64,000 nt of DNA from positions 1-64,000 of the forward strand of contig NW_025944103.1 of the NCBI RefSeq assembly GCF_000764305.2. The letters run 5' to 3'. Origin of the DNA: Hyalella azteca (taxonomy: Eukaryota > Arthropoda > Malacostraca > Amphipoda > Hyalellidae). How positions within the stretch are numbered: the first letter of the stretch is position 1; every line of letters begins with the position of its first letter. The position numbers and the translations under genes were made by a program. This document shows positions 1 to 12,039 of the stretch, in pieces. Below the pieces are notes generated by a model that was given only the letters and a program-made list of their open reading frames with translations, was not told where the DNA came from and searched no databases.

Positions 1-3000
1 ATCTCGTTTTACCCGCACTTTCTTCACGGGCACACCCTTACTCGGGACCAGGCTGGGTCTCTTCAGGTTAGCGACCCTGGCCGACCTATCAACCTATATG
101 TCAACGACCCGTTGCGTGTAATCTAACCCAACATGCCAATTCTATAAAATCGCATGTAATGGCTAAACAATTTATTATATCTTTTGGGAAGGTTTGCGAG
201 TCTGAAGCCTGGCTCCGTGAATTTTCCGCATTCATTAGGGAGCGTCCCCACAAAACCTTTCGTGTTGTGATTTTATCATGATCTAAAATTTTATAAATAG
301 TAGGAGGATAGTGAGGCTCTGCAAAATGGTGAAATGAGACTTTTATATGAAAATAAAACTGAATTCAATTTCAATTCATGCGAGTATTTTTTTCATTTGA
401 GAAAAAACTGAGAGTTTTTCTTCTTATTTCATAACGGAACTTGAATTAAAAATGTGCATTTTAATAGATATCTCTTTAATTAGGAAATTGAAATAACTAA
501 ACAGAATTTTTAAATACTCGAACCACGCGTCGCCCGAGGCCAAAAAATAATCATATAATCCCTCAATTCAGAGTCCAGCTATTAATAATAAGTATAAGTA
601 TGCCGATTTGAGAAAGACCCGATGAAACCCAACCGATAACACAGAACACCAATTCGACATTCGTTTCAAAATATAAAAAATTAAAATTTGCTTCCCTTAA
701 ATTATATGCATTTATATCACAATTAAAATTAATTTGAAATTTTTGATATCATAATTTTCTCCCAGTTATGCGATGCCTTCCTATTCTCCCACAGAGAATA
801 AACTTCCAGGCCCAGGTAATTTACTGACACGATAAGTATCGTGGATACTCGCATAAATAGCTCGGTATATTTGCAGCGCCAGGCTGCAAATGTACATTAA
901 CACATCCACAAACTTTAAACGTGACTCAGGATAACGGAATTTACGAAAACGGTCCCGGAGACCAGGATTCTTAAATCTCAAGAATTATCCATCTTGAGCA
1001 ATGTTGGTTAACCCGATAATAATATAGTACATTATAGTGGTGATAGCGTTCAAGAAAGACTCCTCAGAAAATTGAAACAGCGATCTGCAAGTCTCAAAAC
1101 CCCAAATACACTAACACTCTTGGTGTGCTACACCTGAGGAAGAAATTACAAATTACTAAAATTACTACTTACTAAAATTACTAATTACTAGTGATCAGTA
1201 ATTTTATTTTATTTGTATTTATCTTATTTTTTAGAGTTGTATATCATCACATATTGATATTAATCCATTATTAATTAATGTAAATACACCATCTGAATGA
1301 GGGTAGAAAAGTAAATGCAAATATTTAAGCAAATATTTAAGTCACTTATTGATCCGACTAGGACAGTATCCATAGTTTACAAAACAAGCAGTTTTCTACC
1401 AATACATTATTTTCCTTTGCACCATAATAGGGTTTGTGCTGAGCATCAATAGATTAAGGGGAACACGTAAAATGTTTAAGAACATTCCCGGCATTGCTGA
1501 TTAGTGTTATAGAATGGCCTTCAGACGCATAGAACGTAAGATTTTAACAACAGCCAAATGTACAAAGAAATTATCAAATTAAATTCTGGATACATAATTA
1601 TATCTTTAGTTATCGTTCTAATCTACATTAAAAAATAAGCAATTATTATCATTCAAAGTTCGTTAAAATTTGTCAGTATATTTTCCAAAACTGTCATGTT
1701 CGTCAGATAACTTGAGAAAGGCGAGACGTGTGAAGCTAATTTCTAATCTCGAACAGAAGTCGTGGAATGTATTCATTGTAGGCGAGAGGCGATGCGTAGC
1801 CTACATACTTTGTGACTACTGAAGCAGTAAGCTACTCCATTACGCCTGGCTCTTGTATCTTCACCGTAAAATTGCAGATGGGTTGGACATCATGAAAGTT
1901 CTTCCGGAACAAATAGCGACGGGACTAATAAATCAAGTTATGGAAAATATTGGTTTGTTAATTATATAAAGTACGCTAATAAAATTTTTTGACCTTCGAA
2001 AATCGTATTTTGCCCGGTGAAAAAATGGTTTAAAGCTAGCATCCTTATATTCCTTAGCATGTTTGCTTCACCCTGACTATGATAAGTATGATAGACAAAA
2101 GAAGAAAATGACGCAGATATTCGTATAGTCTGCACGCGTATGGAAAAGTTAAAAACATACAAGCAAGAGAACGTATAGCTCACCACACACATAGAAAGCT
2201 GATCACGCGAGCGTCACGACACACAACGCTTCTCACGAACGTTTAAACGGCTAAACTTGCGTCGTATGTATCATATTAAATTGCTACGACACACTTGCAT
2301 CTCATCACATTTGAAACTGAAATTAAAGTAAAAACATCTTACACGAGTGCAAATAATATGTGACTTGAATATACTTCCTTGTTCAACAAATTACACCTTA
2401 ACAATAGCAGAGCGTGACAAAATTGCTGAACATTATGACACCAACGCTAAAGCAGATAACATTAAACCTTCTAAAACATCATAATGTGACTTAGAATAAA
2501 TCGAAATTACAGGATTGAATTTTCAATCGCACATGTGGCAAATTGCAAATTTACAGAAGTCAAGCTATTCGACAAAACAAACATTTGAAGCTGAAGCATA
2601 CACGGGAAGCGTATTTATGCCACTAAATAATGAAATTCAAACGAATTTTTTATTCAAAAATAAGAAAAATCTGGAGAATGATTCCGACACGCAGCGGATA
2701 GGGTTGATTACGCTAGTTGAAAACAGTCCGTAAATTTTAGTGTCTTGCGCATTCCAGACTAAGCCGCAGTTAACATAACGTGTTCGTCCCCTATATTAGA
2801 CGACCACATACAGACGATGAGTGAGAGAGAGAGCACCTCTTGAGTAGCACGCCTGTCGTAGCTGATAATAAATTAGCCTTGAGGCAAACCTTAATTGAGT
2901 GCATGCGGTTACCTTGTACTAAGTCTTGATGAGAGCCACAATCCTCACACGGCAGCGTACTGCTGTACGAGTGTGGGTGACACTTACTGTTCCATGATGC

Positions 3001-6000
3001 ATTCATTCGCAGCTACCTCCCATGCCGCATCACGTTGTGCAAATTTATACGAAAGTGCGTGATCGTGGGACTTCTGTACGCAGCACTCGACCAGTTAAGC
3101 GTGTTATAAATATATGGTCTCGAAATTATTGAGGTTCTTGTCATTACTTGACCTGCTCAATTTATATATTCATAACTCGAAGAGAATTTTCCGCAACCAA
3201 ATATTGCTATTGCACGATATAAAACGATCAAAATTACTTGCAGAGATTTGCGTTTCAATCAATACCTGTAACGCCAAATACATACACAAAAAAACTATCA
3301 AACAAATTAACCCATAAATACAATGGACTAAATTCTGTAATAGCTGTTTACTTTTTGAGGGAAGGGAATTATATCATCGATCAAAAAATAGGGGTTCTAA
3401 TTTTCTGGCGAGCGTCCGGCCATGAGTTGTTGCTCACGTGAATAATCCGCGGGTCAGACTGAGAAGCAGAGCATCACCGTAACGACCAATTTACGATTGC
3501 TTAGCAAACAGTGTAAACATCATTCAATAAAAAATGTAAAAATTGTTAAAAAACTATAATTACTTCTCGAAATAACAATGAAAACAAACTTGTAGCTTGA
3601 TAAAGTGGTATTCGTTTGATGAGTGACAAAAAAAATCAATTTTAAATACACCATAAAAATTTCTCGCACTTTTATGCATTATAAAACATTATGGCGATAT
3701 TTTCATTCTTACTGGCCTAAGAAATAATGGCCTGAAATCAGAAGAAACAACTTTTACAGGGCAGAAACACTTTTTGCAGCGCACGAACTACATTCGTGCA
3801 GAACTGTTCTGAATTTACTATATAAATCCATTAGTTTTTTGCGAATTCATGATGAATACAGCAGGAATTAAAAAGTACAGAGATGTATAATGTTAAATCT
3901 GATTAATTCTGACCTAACGAGCACCAAATGATGGTAATCACGTAAGCATAACCCGAGGGCGCGCCAGAAGATCACGAGAGTTTGACGGTAACGCTGTAGC
4001 CGTTACATGCGAGGGCGAAGTAGCGGCAACGCATCGGCCTTAACCGCCGCTTTGCTCTTTTATTGAGACAACCGCAGCTCATAACGACGCCGAACTGGAG
4101 AGCTTCAACCATGACGGCGTGAGGACGAGACAATACCGTACACAATATCCACTATAACATGTCGCTCTTCACAACGTAACCATAAAAATGAGCATGAATA
4201 ATTTAGATATCACTAAAAGGCATAAAAGCTATCAATTTACAATTCAACTGATGAACAACGATGAGATCCTGATCACTATCATTTCATTTTGTCTATTTCT
4301 TGAAAAGTAACGAGTAATTTTATCTTTCGATCAGGAATATGAAATATTCCATTGAGTATCTCTGCCTGAATTTGACAAGTGGCAGGACAAGCACAGCCTT
4401 GATAATTAATTATATTTTCTTGAAGTTATCTCGGGTTTGCGTTCAACTATAAATAAATCCTTTCCTGTCATTTGAACCACTGCTACATTTAACGTTATAA
4501 ATAAACTACATACATTTTTTCAAGAATATGCAATACCTAGACATACTGTTTACTTGCAAGCAAATTCGGGTCGAGTGACCGAATCTTCAAGTTGATAAAT
4601 TGAGTAATCAAACATTATGCCATATCGAAAAAAGTTGGAGAATTGTTCATTTAAAAATTGGGGAGAATTCACGAAAGATACATTTCCCGTAATTACACAT
4701 AAACTAAGCGTTCTCATTCAGAAAATGAGCGTCTCTACCGTCTGAGAAAGTTTTGAGCTCAATTGCTATGAACTGCAGCTAAGTTTTCATGCCAGTATTG
4801 ATAATAAAATTTTTTCTTAGTTAAGCTGTTTTACAGACTGAAAGTAAATAACTCGTTTACTACGAACAGATCTTACTTACACAACCTTAAATCCTGTCAC
4901 CTTGGTCTCTAAATTTGTTGTCAAAGATGATAGCAATTTCCTAGCCGTGCTGTAGCTGGAGGAATGTGGTACAGCGGAGTTCGATGAGCTGCAGTCCATG
5001 CACACAGCCTATCAGAATCTGCAGCAGCAAAAAACAAGCAGACGGCATGCAGCGGAGCCAGCAGCTCCCGGTCCGCGAATGCACGCACGCCAAGACACCG
5101 CATAAAGAAAGGCATTCACTTCAATGAAATACCAAGTTTACCATAAATACAAAAGAACTTCTGCTGAGCTACGACTTGCGCATAAAGACCCCTTAAGGGT
5201 AAATGACAACTATAACAGCTACTTTTTTACAAAGAAAAGATAACAAGGAACATTAATGCTCGTGAAGTAGCTACCTCAGAAACAATGAAAGAGCTCGACA
5301 CAAAATTAAACAAACTTACCATATATACACAAGTTAACAAATAATATTTACTGAAAATAAACCTGAAAGTGGATCAATCCATCTACAGATCTAGAATCAC
5401 AATTAAGTAACACTAACGTTATCTACGTGCCATCGAATTTCATTTACTCAACGAGTCTGATTTTCTTTAATGCTAATGAGGCGTCTATAACATCTAAGAG
5501 AGAGCAGCTATAAATCAATAGGCACACAACACATTAAATTTATTTAACCGCATTACTTACCTACGAACGAGGTCACGCAATCAATGTGCATTGAAAAGAA
5601 AATAATTAAAAAATAAGTTCAGTGGGACACTCTCTAACACTCACACAAATAAGCTCTATGACAAGACCATACATTTAATAATACATTCATTATTATGCTT
5701 TGTTATTTACATAATATAATGATGAACTTGGTCGATGGTGCATATACGTGCTGATGTACGCGTTACAACGCTGGAGTAAATTATGTTACGAATTACTCAA
5801 CACAACTCAGGTTTCAACACACACTAGGAAAGAGTCAAAGAAGAACTTTGCGGTAGAAGAGGAGACTGACGAGAGACACCGGATGCAGAGTATATACATC
5901 ACTGTAATCCACGGCTCAACTCTTCCTTTGATACCGACATCTTACATATTTTCTACACCAGCACCGGGGGTATCAAGTTACAGCTACGTTCAGTTTCCCA

Positions 6001-6178
6001 TAGAACTGGCCAAGACACAATGCTGGTATTGAGAATCCAATGCTCAAGAAAATCTCGAACGATAAATAATATTAATCACGTTCGATAAATATTAGGCCAG
6101 CAGGAAAGTAGAGATGGAAAAGTAACAACGGGCTGAAAACATAAGTTGTGGGAGCAAACTACCGGATATCGAAGAAAA
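1..6178. other. gene-free AT-rich stretch
   Basis: I see no supportable gene. Open frames are short, AT-rich and lack family motifs. Slightly GC-richer islets near 1-120, 3940-4130 and 4920-5115 do not give a coherent exon with matching splice borders on either strand. The stretch could be intergenic or the inside of a long intron. Confidence 0.6.
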
Positions 6179-6179
6179 T

Positions 6180-6350
6180 CATAGAAAAAATATAACTCAG
6201 TACTCACTGCAGTGTGTAACAATAAGAGCGCATTTACTCGTCGACGAAAACGTGAAGTCACGGACAGACGGACAGACGGACGGACGGACGAATATGACGA
6301 GCACAGCAGCGCATTTTCTTTCCATAAATGAGAAAAAATGAAATAAAAAA
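6180..6350 (+). repeat. dispersed repeat with CGGA microsatellite core, copy 1
   Basis: A run of CGGA/CAGA units (about 6259-6290) lies between conserved flanks: an arm containing GTCGACGAAAACGTGAAGTC on the left and GACGAGCACAGCAGCGCATTTT on the right. The same arrangement recurs at 6625-6735 and, inverted, near 38455-38610. The left side also shares the string TAACTCAGTACTCACTGCAGTG with the inverted copy, so the element extends beyond the microsatellite. It has no coding capacity and is probably a non-autonomous mobile element of unknown class. Confidence 0.7.
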
Positions 6351-6351
6351 T

Positions 6352-6627
6352 GAACGGACGCATTAATTTGGGCATAATGTTCGACATATATGAAATTTTA
6401 TTATCTTCGTCGAACCAGTAGATTCAAGATATTCTGTTATGGTGGATTACCAGGAGGTATCACATCGGATATAAATAAAGCTACCCTAAATACAATGGAG
6501 CTCCAACAATCATGCAAAACACGTCATTATCTCATTGATTTGAGGGGAACGCGAGCTTTGTCTTCGTGACCGCTAGGAAAAATGTTCAGGATCAAAGAAA
6601 TGGAGCAGCTCGCGTGATGCATCGAGT
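6352..6627 (+). repeat. direct repeat, copy 1 of a 276-base unit
   Basis: This stretch recurs at 7044-7320 with only scattered differences. Both copies run from ACGGACGCATTAATTTGGGC to GCTCGCGTGATGCATCGAGT. Copy 1 is sandwiched between two CGGA-core repeats, while copy 2 is not. I recognise no coding sequence in it. Confidence 0.85.
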
Positions 6628-6735
6628 AAAAACGTGAAATCACGGACAGACGGACGGACGGACGGACGGACAGACGGACGGATATGACGAGCACAACAGC
6701 GCATTTTTTCCATAATGAGAAAATGCGCCAAAAAC
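6625..6735 (+). repeat. dispersed repeat with CGGA microsatellite core, copy 2
   Basis: This copy directly abuts the end of the 276-base repeat. It has the same order as copy 1: AAAACGTGAAATCACGGACA, a CGGA run, then GATATGACGAGCACAACAGC and a TTTTTCCATAATGAGAAAAT tail. The CGGA run length differs from copy 1, as expected for a microsatellite inside a mobile repeat. Confidence 0.7.
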
Positions 6736-7043
6736 GTGAGCTTAGGAATAATTACAGCTTTGCGAATGAATACGAAGTTCATGGGTAAAATAATGCAGTA
6801 ACTTCTACGCTATTTAAACAACAGACTAACGAAGGCTGCGGCAGCTAATACAAGATTTGTTAAATAAACATTACAAATATTATTCTAACAAAATAGTTTT
6901 CAACAAAGGCATTTCTAAAAAACGTAGAAGTTTTTTTATTCCGACACAAAATAATAACGCAATTTTCAGGAGCTCAATAGAAACGCAAAATCGCAGTAAA
7001 ATATGCAAGGGAAGGATTACCGATTTAATTATTTATCAAAAAT

Positions 7044-7320
7044 AAACGGACGCATTAATTTGGGCATAATGTTCGACATATATAAAATTTTATTATCTTC
7101 TTCGTTTCAGTAGATTCAAGATATTCTGTTATGGTGGATTACCAGGCGGTATCACATCGGATATAAATAAAGCTACCCTAAATACAGTGGAGCTCCGACA
7201 ATCATGCAAAAACACGTCATTCTCACATTGATTTGAGGGGAACGCGAGCTTTGTCTTCGTGACCGCTAGGAAAAATGTTCAGGATCAAAGAAATGGAGCA
7301 GCTCGCGTGATGCATCGAGT
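7044..7320 (+). repeat. direct repeat, copy 2 of a 276-base unit
   Basis: Second copy of the unit at 6352-6627, in the same orientation, about 690 bases downstream. It ends at the same string (GATGCATCGAGT) but runs into unrelated sequence rather than a CGGA element. Confidence 0.85.
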
Positions 7321-7353
7321 CACGCAATCGCTTCTGAACGGCTCTAAACTTCA

Positions 7354-7503
7354 GGGCCCATACTTTCAAAAAAAGTTAAGAGATCGTAAGTTCATCAGCC
7401 AATCATTGACGGCCTTTCAAGCAAAATCCACCAATTAATCATAGACAAGAAATTAGCGCGTAAGTACTTACGTTCACTTAGCGAATTTTGAAAGTATGGC
7501 CCC
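7354..7503. mobile_element. 150-base MITE-like element with terminal inverted repeats
   Basis: The left end GGGCCCATACTTTCAAAA (from 7354) is matched by the reverse complement of TTTTGAAAGTATGGCCCC at the right end (to 7503). The similarity continues more weakly inward (GTTAAG, CGTAAGT). Ends starting GGGCCC are known from PIF/Harbinger- and ISL2EU-like MITEs, so that class is possible. I do not see a convincing target-site duplication. There is no coding sequence. Confidence 0.6.
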
Positions 7504-10500
7504 AGATTGTTGGGCTAAGCTTTGTCGGACGATCGTGAGTCTTGGGGGTAAGCATTACATGATCAGAGAGAGATTGGCTTGAAATCCTGTTGGGCCATGA
7601 TTTGCATTTTAATATTGCTCCGACCAATGAAGCCGCTTGTCTTGCACGTGAACGATTTATTTTTACGATTTTGTCCAACATGGAATAAGATCCGAGGAAA
7701 AAAAGGTTGTAAACATTAGTTACTGACAGATACATTGCAGAGTGTAGAGCACAGTGTACCTCGGTTAAAAAATATCATAAAGAAACAACCAATTCAAGCC
7801 CATGCAAAACCCCTTCCCATATAAATGGATCATGGAACCAATACAGTTCACTTATAAATCTAAAAGCGCACAGAGAACACTATGAGCTTTCTGATTTACG
7901 TATGAATCTGATTTATTCATCAGCTATTCATAATATTATCAGAGTTATAGTCGAAATTTTAATAGGGTATATAGTTTTATTGTAAACATACTAACATAGA
8001 ATAAGAATATAAAATTGAATCTCTGACAATTGAACAATGGGGAGCATATATAATGATTAAGAACGACACTTCGTTCATAGTAGTGTTTATTCTAACGTCT
8101 CACATCTGGCAAACAATAGCACGAGGATGTTACATTAAGAACAATAAGAACCTGGTCCGTGCAAACGTTAGGAGCTAATATAAATCAGTTAGTTAATAGT
8201 TAATAATAGACTTGAGTATTTACGGACGTTTACGCGCATTGCATATAAGGCACGTATTGCCTACCTACTGCAGGAGGCAAGGAACAAATAATGACGGGAT
8301 GTTTGAGATAACAGAACACGACAGCCAATCTCCGGGCACTCAAACAATGTTTTTACTCAGGACCAGTCTATATGAACGTATGGCTGATTCTATTTTAAAA
8401 GTATCTTGTTTTCAATAGACGATATTGAAATAAGATACGTTTTTTATTTCCATATATCTCGTAATAATTTATATCTTACAAAACATGATTAAAATATACT
8501 CAGGAATCAATTATCAATTAAGCACCAATATCTATACAGGCGAAAAATACGACAGAGAAGTTAACTACAAACACGCCAACTAAAACTTTTCTCCAATTAT
8601 ATAAAATTTACAAAAAGAATCAAGGTGCTCTTCAGTCACACAAGCCGTAGATTAATGTAATTGAAAACAGTGACGTCTTGAAACAAAATAACGCAGTCGC
8701 CATCGGACTCAAAATTCGTGGCGCGACTAAATGTGAAATAAAACGCGTTAATCTAATAATATACATAATAAAAACGTACAGAAGTACTCACCGTACATCA
8801 TTCTGAAGATCAAACCCTAATCAAATGATTGAAAGGCAATGCACTATATATTATCAATGCACTATCGACATTAAGTTGCTGGAAATTTTTGACATCCGTC
8901 AAAAAATGTATCAAAATTTTCAAAGCAAATGTTTATTATCAAATATACGTTTATCAAAAAAGACTATCTAGCGTTTTACTTAGTCATGAGAATCATTCGA
9001 TAATAATGAAGCCCTTATACGACGAGGTCTAGAGATAAAAAGATAAGATAGATCAATTTGCACATTCTATTGATTATAATGACTTGAAGCACGCAACGGA
9101 GCTTTTCCCTCATCCGGGAGAGTCTACAGCCACATCTGCTCCCTAAGACGGTCAGCGCAACACTGAGGCAGAGGGTCCAGTGAAACCGATGTCAGGATTA
9201 CCTGGTGACAGCGGTATTGAACCGGGGACTTGCAGGGTAACAGGGGTGACCCTGCTGTAACTCGTTACTGTTTTGTAGTTACCAAGTTTTTAGAAAATGC
9301 TCAACAGGATAAAAATTGCCATAATAAATGAAATGGAAAAACTAGAAAATGAAATAGGTTAAAAAAGAGTGGATCACAAAACTTATGAATAACGAAGTGA
9401 CACAAGTATGTTTCCTTAAGACAGTTTAACAACATTGAAAAATTGCCTCCGGCCTCCAAATTGTATGATGACAATTCACATTGCATCAATTCATCAACGC
9501 ACGTAAATTTGGTGACTATTAAAAAATTAAAAACAATGTTTCTAAGCTACTTACATTTAACATTTACATGGATTTGTAGCGAAATATGGCGAACGGAAAG
9601 TTTCGTAATTCGCAACGGTCTCTATGCCTCTATATGTGATCTGGCTATCTTATTTCATGAGTAGCAGCACAAGGAATCCTTGCTTACGCATATTCGTGAC
9701 GAATATACCGAAAAAAACATCGCTAAAAGCGAAGCAGAATACATTTTTACGATGAAGCTTCTGCAGAAGCAGGTTCTCACATGCGCTATCTTTCGAACGC
9801 ACGACTAAACTTAAATGAACTAAAGAGTAAAGAATAAATGCAGCTAATTCATGGCGCGAGAAGTCATTTCATTCCAGGCAACATTTCCCCCTGTTTCGTG
9901 ATGCCGCACGCTACACCAAATATTGCACGATTAAGTTTCTCCCGACTTTTATTGATACATAAATCTAAATCAGTAACTCGCATCATTTAAATCTTAAATT
10001 TAATAACGAGATGTTAACCAAGCATCTACAACACGTATTAATAATCACTGCAATGAGTTTTCTCCAAAACAACACGATGGAAGCTCAAATTGAAGCGTCA
10101 CTGAACTCGAGCGGTAGCTTCGGTCTCAATGTTTACAAAATCCTCGAGTCGCCGCGTCGTCATGGCAACAAAACTACACGAATTCTTAACAATCCATAAT
10201 AATATTGTTCGCATACAACAAAGGGATTAAAATGTATCGAGCTTTTTAGTGCATTCTTATAGGAGGTTATTTCAATGTACTTAGAAAATATCTGGTAGAG
10301 AAGTGGCACGAAATGTAAAGGAAAATCGGTAGGATTGAAATGAAGGGAAAAATCTATCAAAATGAAAAATCCGTAGAGCGGAACAGATATAAAAAATGAG
10401 AACCGAATGGAATCAGGAAATCGTTTCGTGATTTAGAAACGCCTCCGCATGATGAATGTCCGTGCATCTTCTGAGCAAAGTGTTAACCACAATCGAGAGC

Positions 10501-10592
10501 GGCCAAATCGAGAAGAAATGCAATGATTTCCACATCGCTGCTCTTGATGTTCGAGTTGAGCAGCTCCTATGTCGACGAGTATCTTCATCTTT
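7504..10592. other. gene-free stretch
   Basis: No supported gene. A GC-richer segment at 9090-9260 carries, on the minus strand, an 11-base match to a pol III box B (9213-9223). I could not find a convincing box A, so it is not called as a tRNA or SINE. The rest is AT-rich sequence with short, family-less open frames. Confidence 0.55.
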
Positions 10593-10862
10593 CACAGGCA
10601 GTATTGATATAAATTGGCAGTATTGATATATTCACACAGGCAGTATTGATATAAATTAATATATTATTGATATAAATAATTATTGATATAAATTGATATA
10701 TTGCCTGCGTTCACAGGCAGTATTGATATAAATTGGCAGTATTGATATATTCACACAGGCAGTATAGATATAAATTAATATATTATTTTTATATTGATAT
10801 AAATAATTATTGATATAAATTGATATATTGCCTGCGTTCACAGGCAGTATTGATATAAATTG
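10593..10862 (+). repeat. AT-rich tandem repeat, about 119-128-base unit
   Basis: Two full units and a partial third begin at about 10594, 10713 and 10841 with CACAGGCAGTATTGATATAA. Each full unit contains a nested GGCAGTATTGATATAAATT motif and ends in TTGCCTGCGTTCACAGGCAG. The second unit carries a short TTTTATATTGATATAAA insertion. The AT-rich open frame through it on the minus strand is a by-product of the repeat. Confidence 0.85.
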
Positions 10863-11988
10863 GTGAATTAGTAACTCGATCAAGCAATGCTGTATCAATC
10901 TGAAGAAACGACAACGTTCTTTAGTTTCAACATTTCTCCGTCTTTTCTCAAGTTATACCTGATGTATAAACAAGTAACAAACGAAAAACTCCAGTTCCAA
11001 TACAGGGAAGAAATGCTTGGTTGTGATTTTCTAGCACTCTTGGCATTTGTCTTCTTCAATAAACAAGACAACGCGCAGGTAGAATAGAGGCTTGATGTCA
11101 ATTGAATTCCTTAATAATGCGTTCTAACTTTAAATGTCTTTTTTCTCTCGAAATAAATCAAGGAAAAATCGAATCGAAATCGAATAAATCGAAAACACGC
11201 AAACGTTTGTGAAGTTCTGCAATTCTATATCTTCATAACAAACGTTCAGAGATGAACAAGTTTGTAATAAAGTTAAAAATTATATAGAAAACTGAGTAGG
11301 TAGGAAAAAGTTAAAGAAAATTTTGGCTTTATGACGATTTGATAAGTTTGAATATTGGAAAGTTGTTTGCCTTTTAAGGCGAATGGAGTAGATTGACCAA
11401 GAAATTAAATAGAAACGGTCAGACTGTCATGGGCTATACACTTACAAATCGTGATTAACTAATTATTGAATCAATCAATGCTTTAAATTGGGCAGTAAGT
11501 CTACAGAGCAAATCATGTTCATAAACTCATCTAACCGATTTTGTCACGTATTTATTTCCTAAAGAAAATATTATTTATTTCCCTTGAATAAAACGTAAAT
11601 TCATTGTTCCATACTATGAATTAAGTAAAAACCCAGCGTTATCCAATACTGTTGTGCTCTTCATCTTTTATTTCCCGAACTTTCAAATTATTTTTAATCA
11701 GTTCCTTGTTTTTTCTTTAACATGTAAACTTTGCCCAACGGGAACGATCGTCGCAATTATCACTAAAAAAAGGGGTTTGCGAATTTACGTCGATAAATCC
11801 TTGTCTAACAACAATCTCAGAGTTACACATTCATAGAGCGTGAATGGCAATATTGCGCAGTTCTTCATCGATGGTTCTAATTTCTCAATATCAATCACAC
11901 ACGGAGATAAGGTTTTAACAGGAAAATCTAAGAACTACTTCAAACATACATTAATAAAGAAATATTCGTGTAAAATATGATTCGAAGT
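10863..11988. other. gene-free stretch
   Basis: AT-rich sequence with overlapping short open frames on both strands (10887-11101) that have no motif support. I see nothing here that I can call. Confidence 0.5.
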
Positions 11989-12039
11989 GCTCTTTGTTGA
12001 GTATGCAAATTATAGTAATTTGCCTACTCAACAAAGAGC
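11989..12039. repeat. near-perfect inverted repeat, 24-base arms with 3-base loop
   Basis: The arms 11989-12012 and 12016-12039 are reverse complements with one mismatch, separated by TAG. The outer part of the arm is GCTCTTTGTTGAGTA and the inner part GCAAATTA. It sits directly before a GC-rich patch (12040-12260). The foldback is shorter and has a tighter loop than a typical microRNA precursor, so I call it only as structure. Confidence 0.8.

Noticed and set aside
9090..9260. Possible tRNA-derived SINE on the minus strand with a box B-like GGTTCAATACC
   Set aside because: No convincing box A at the right distance, no A-rich tail or target duplication, and no second copy in the window.
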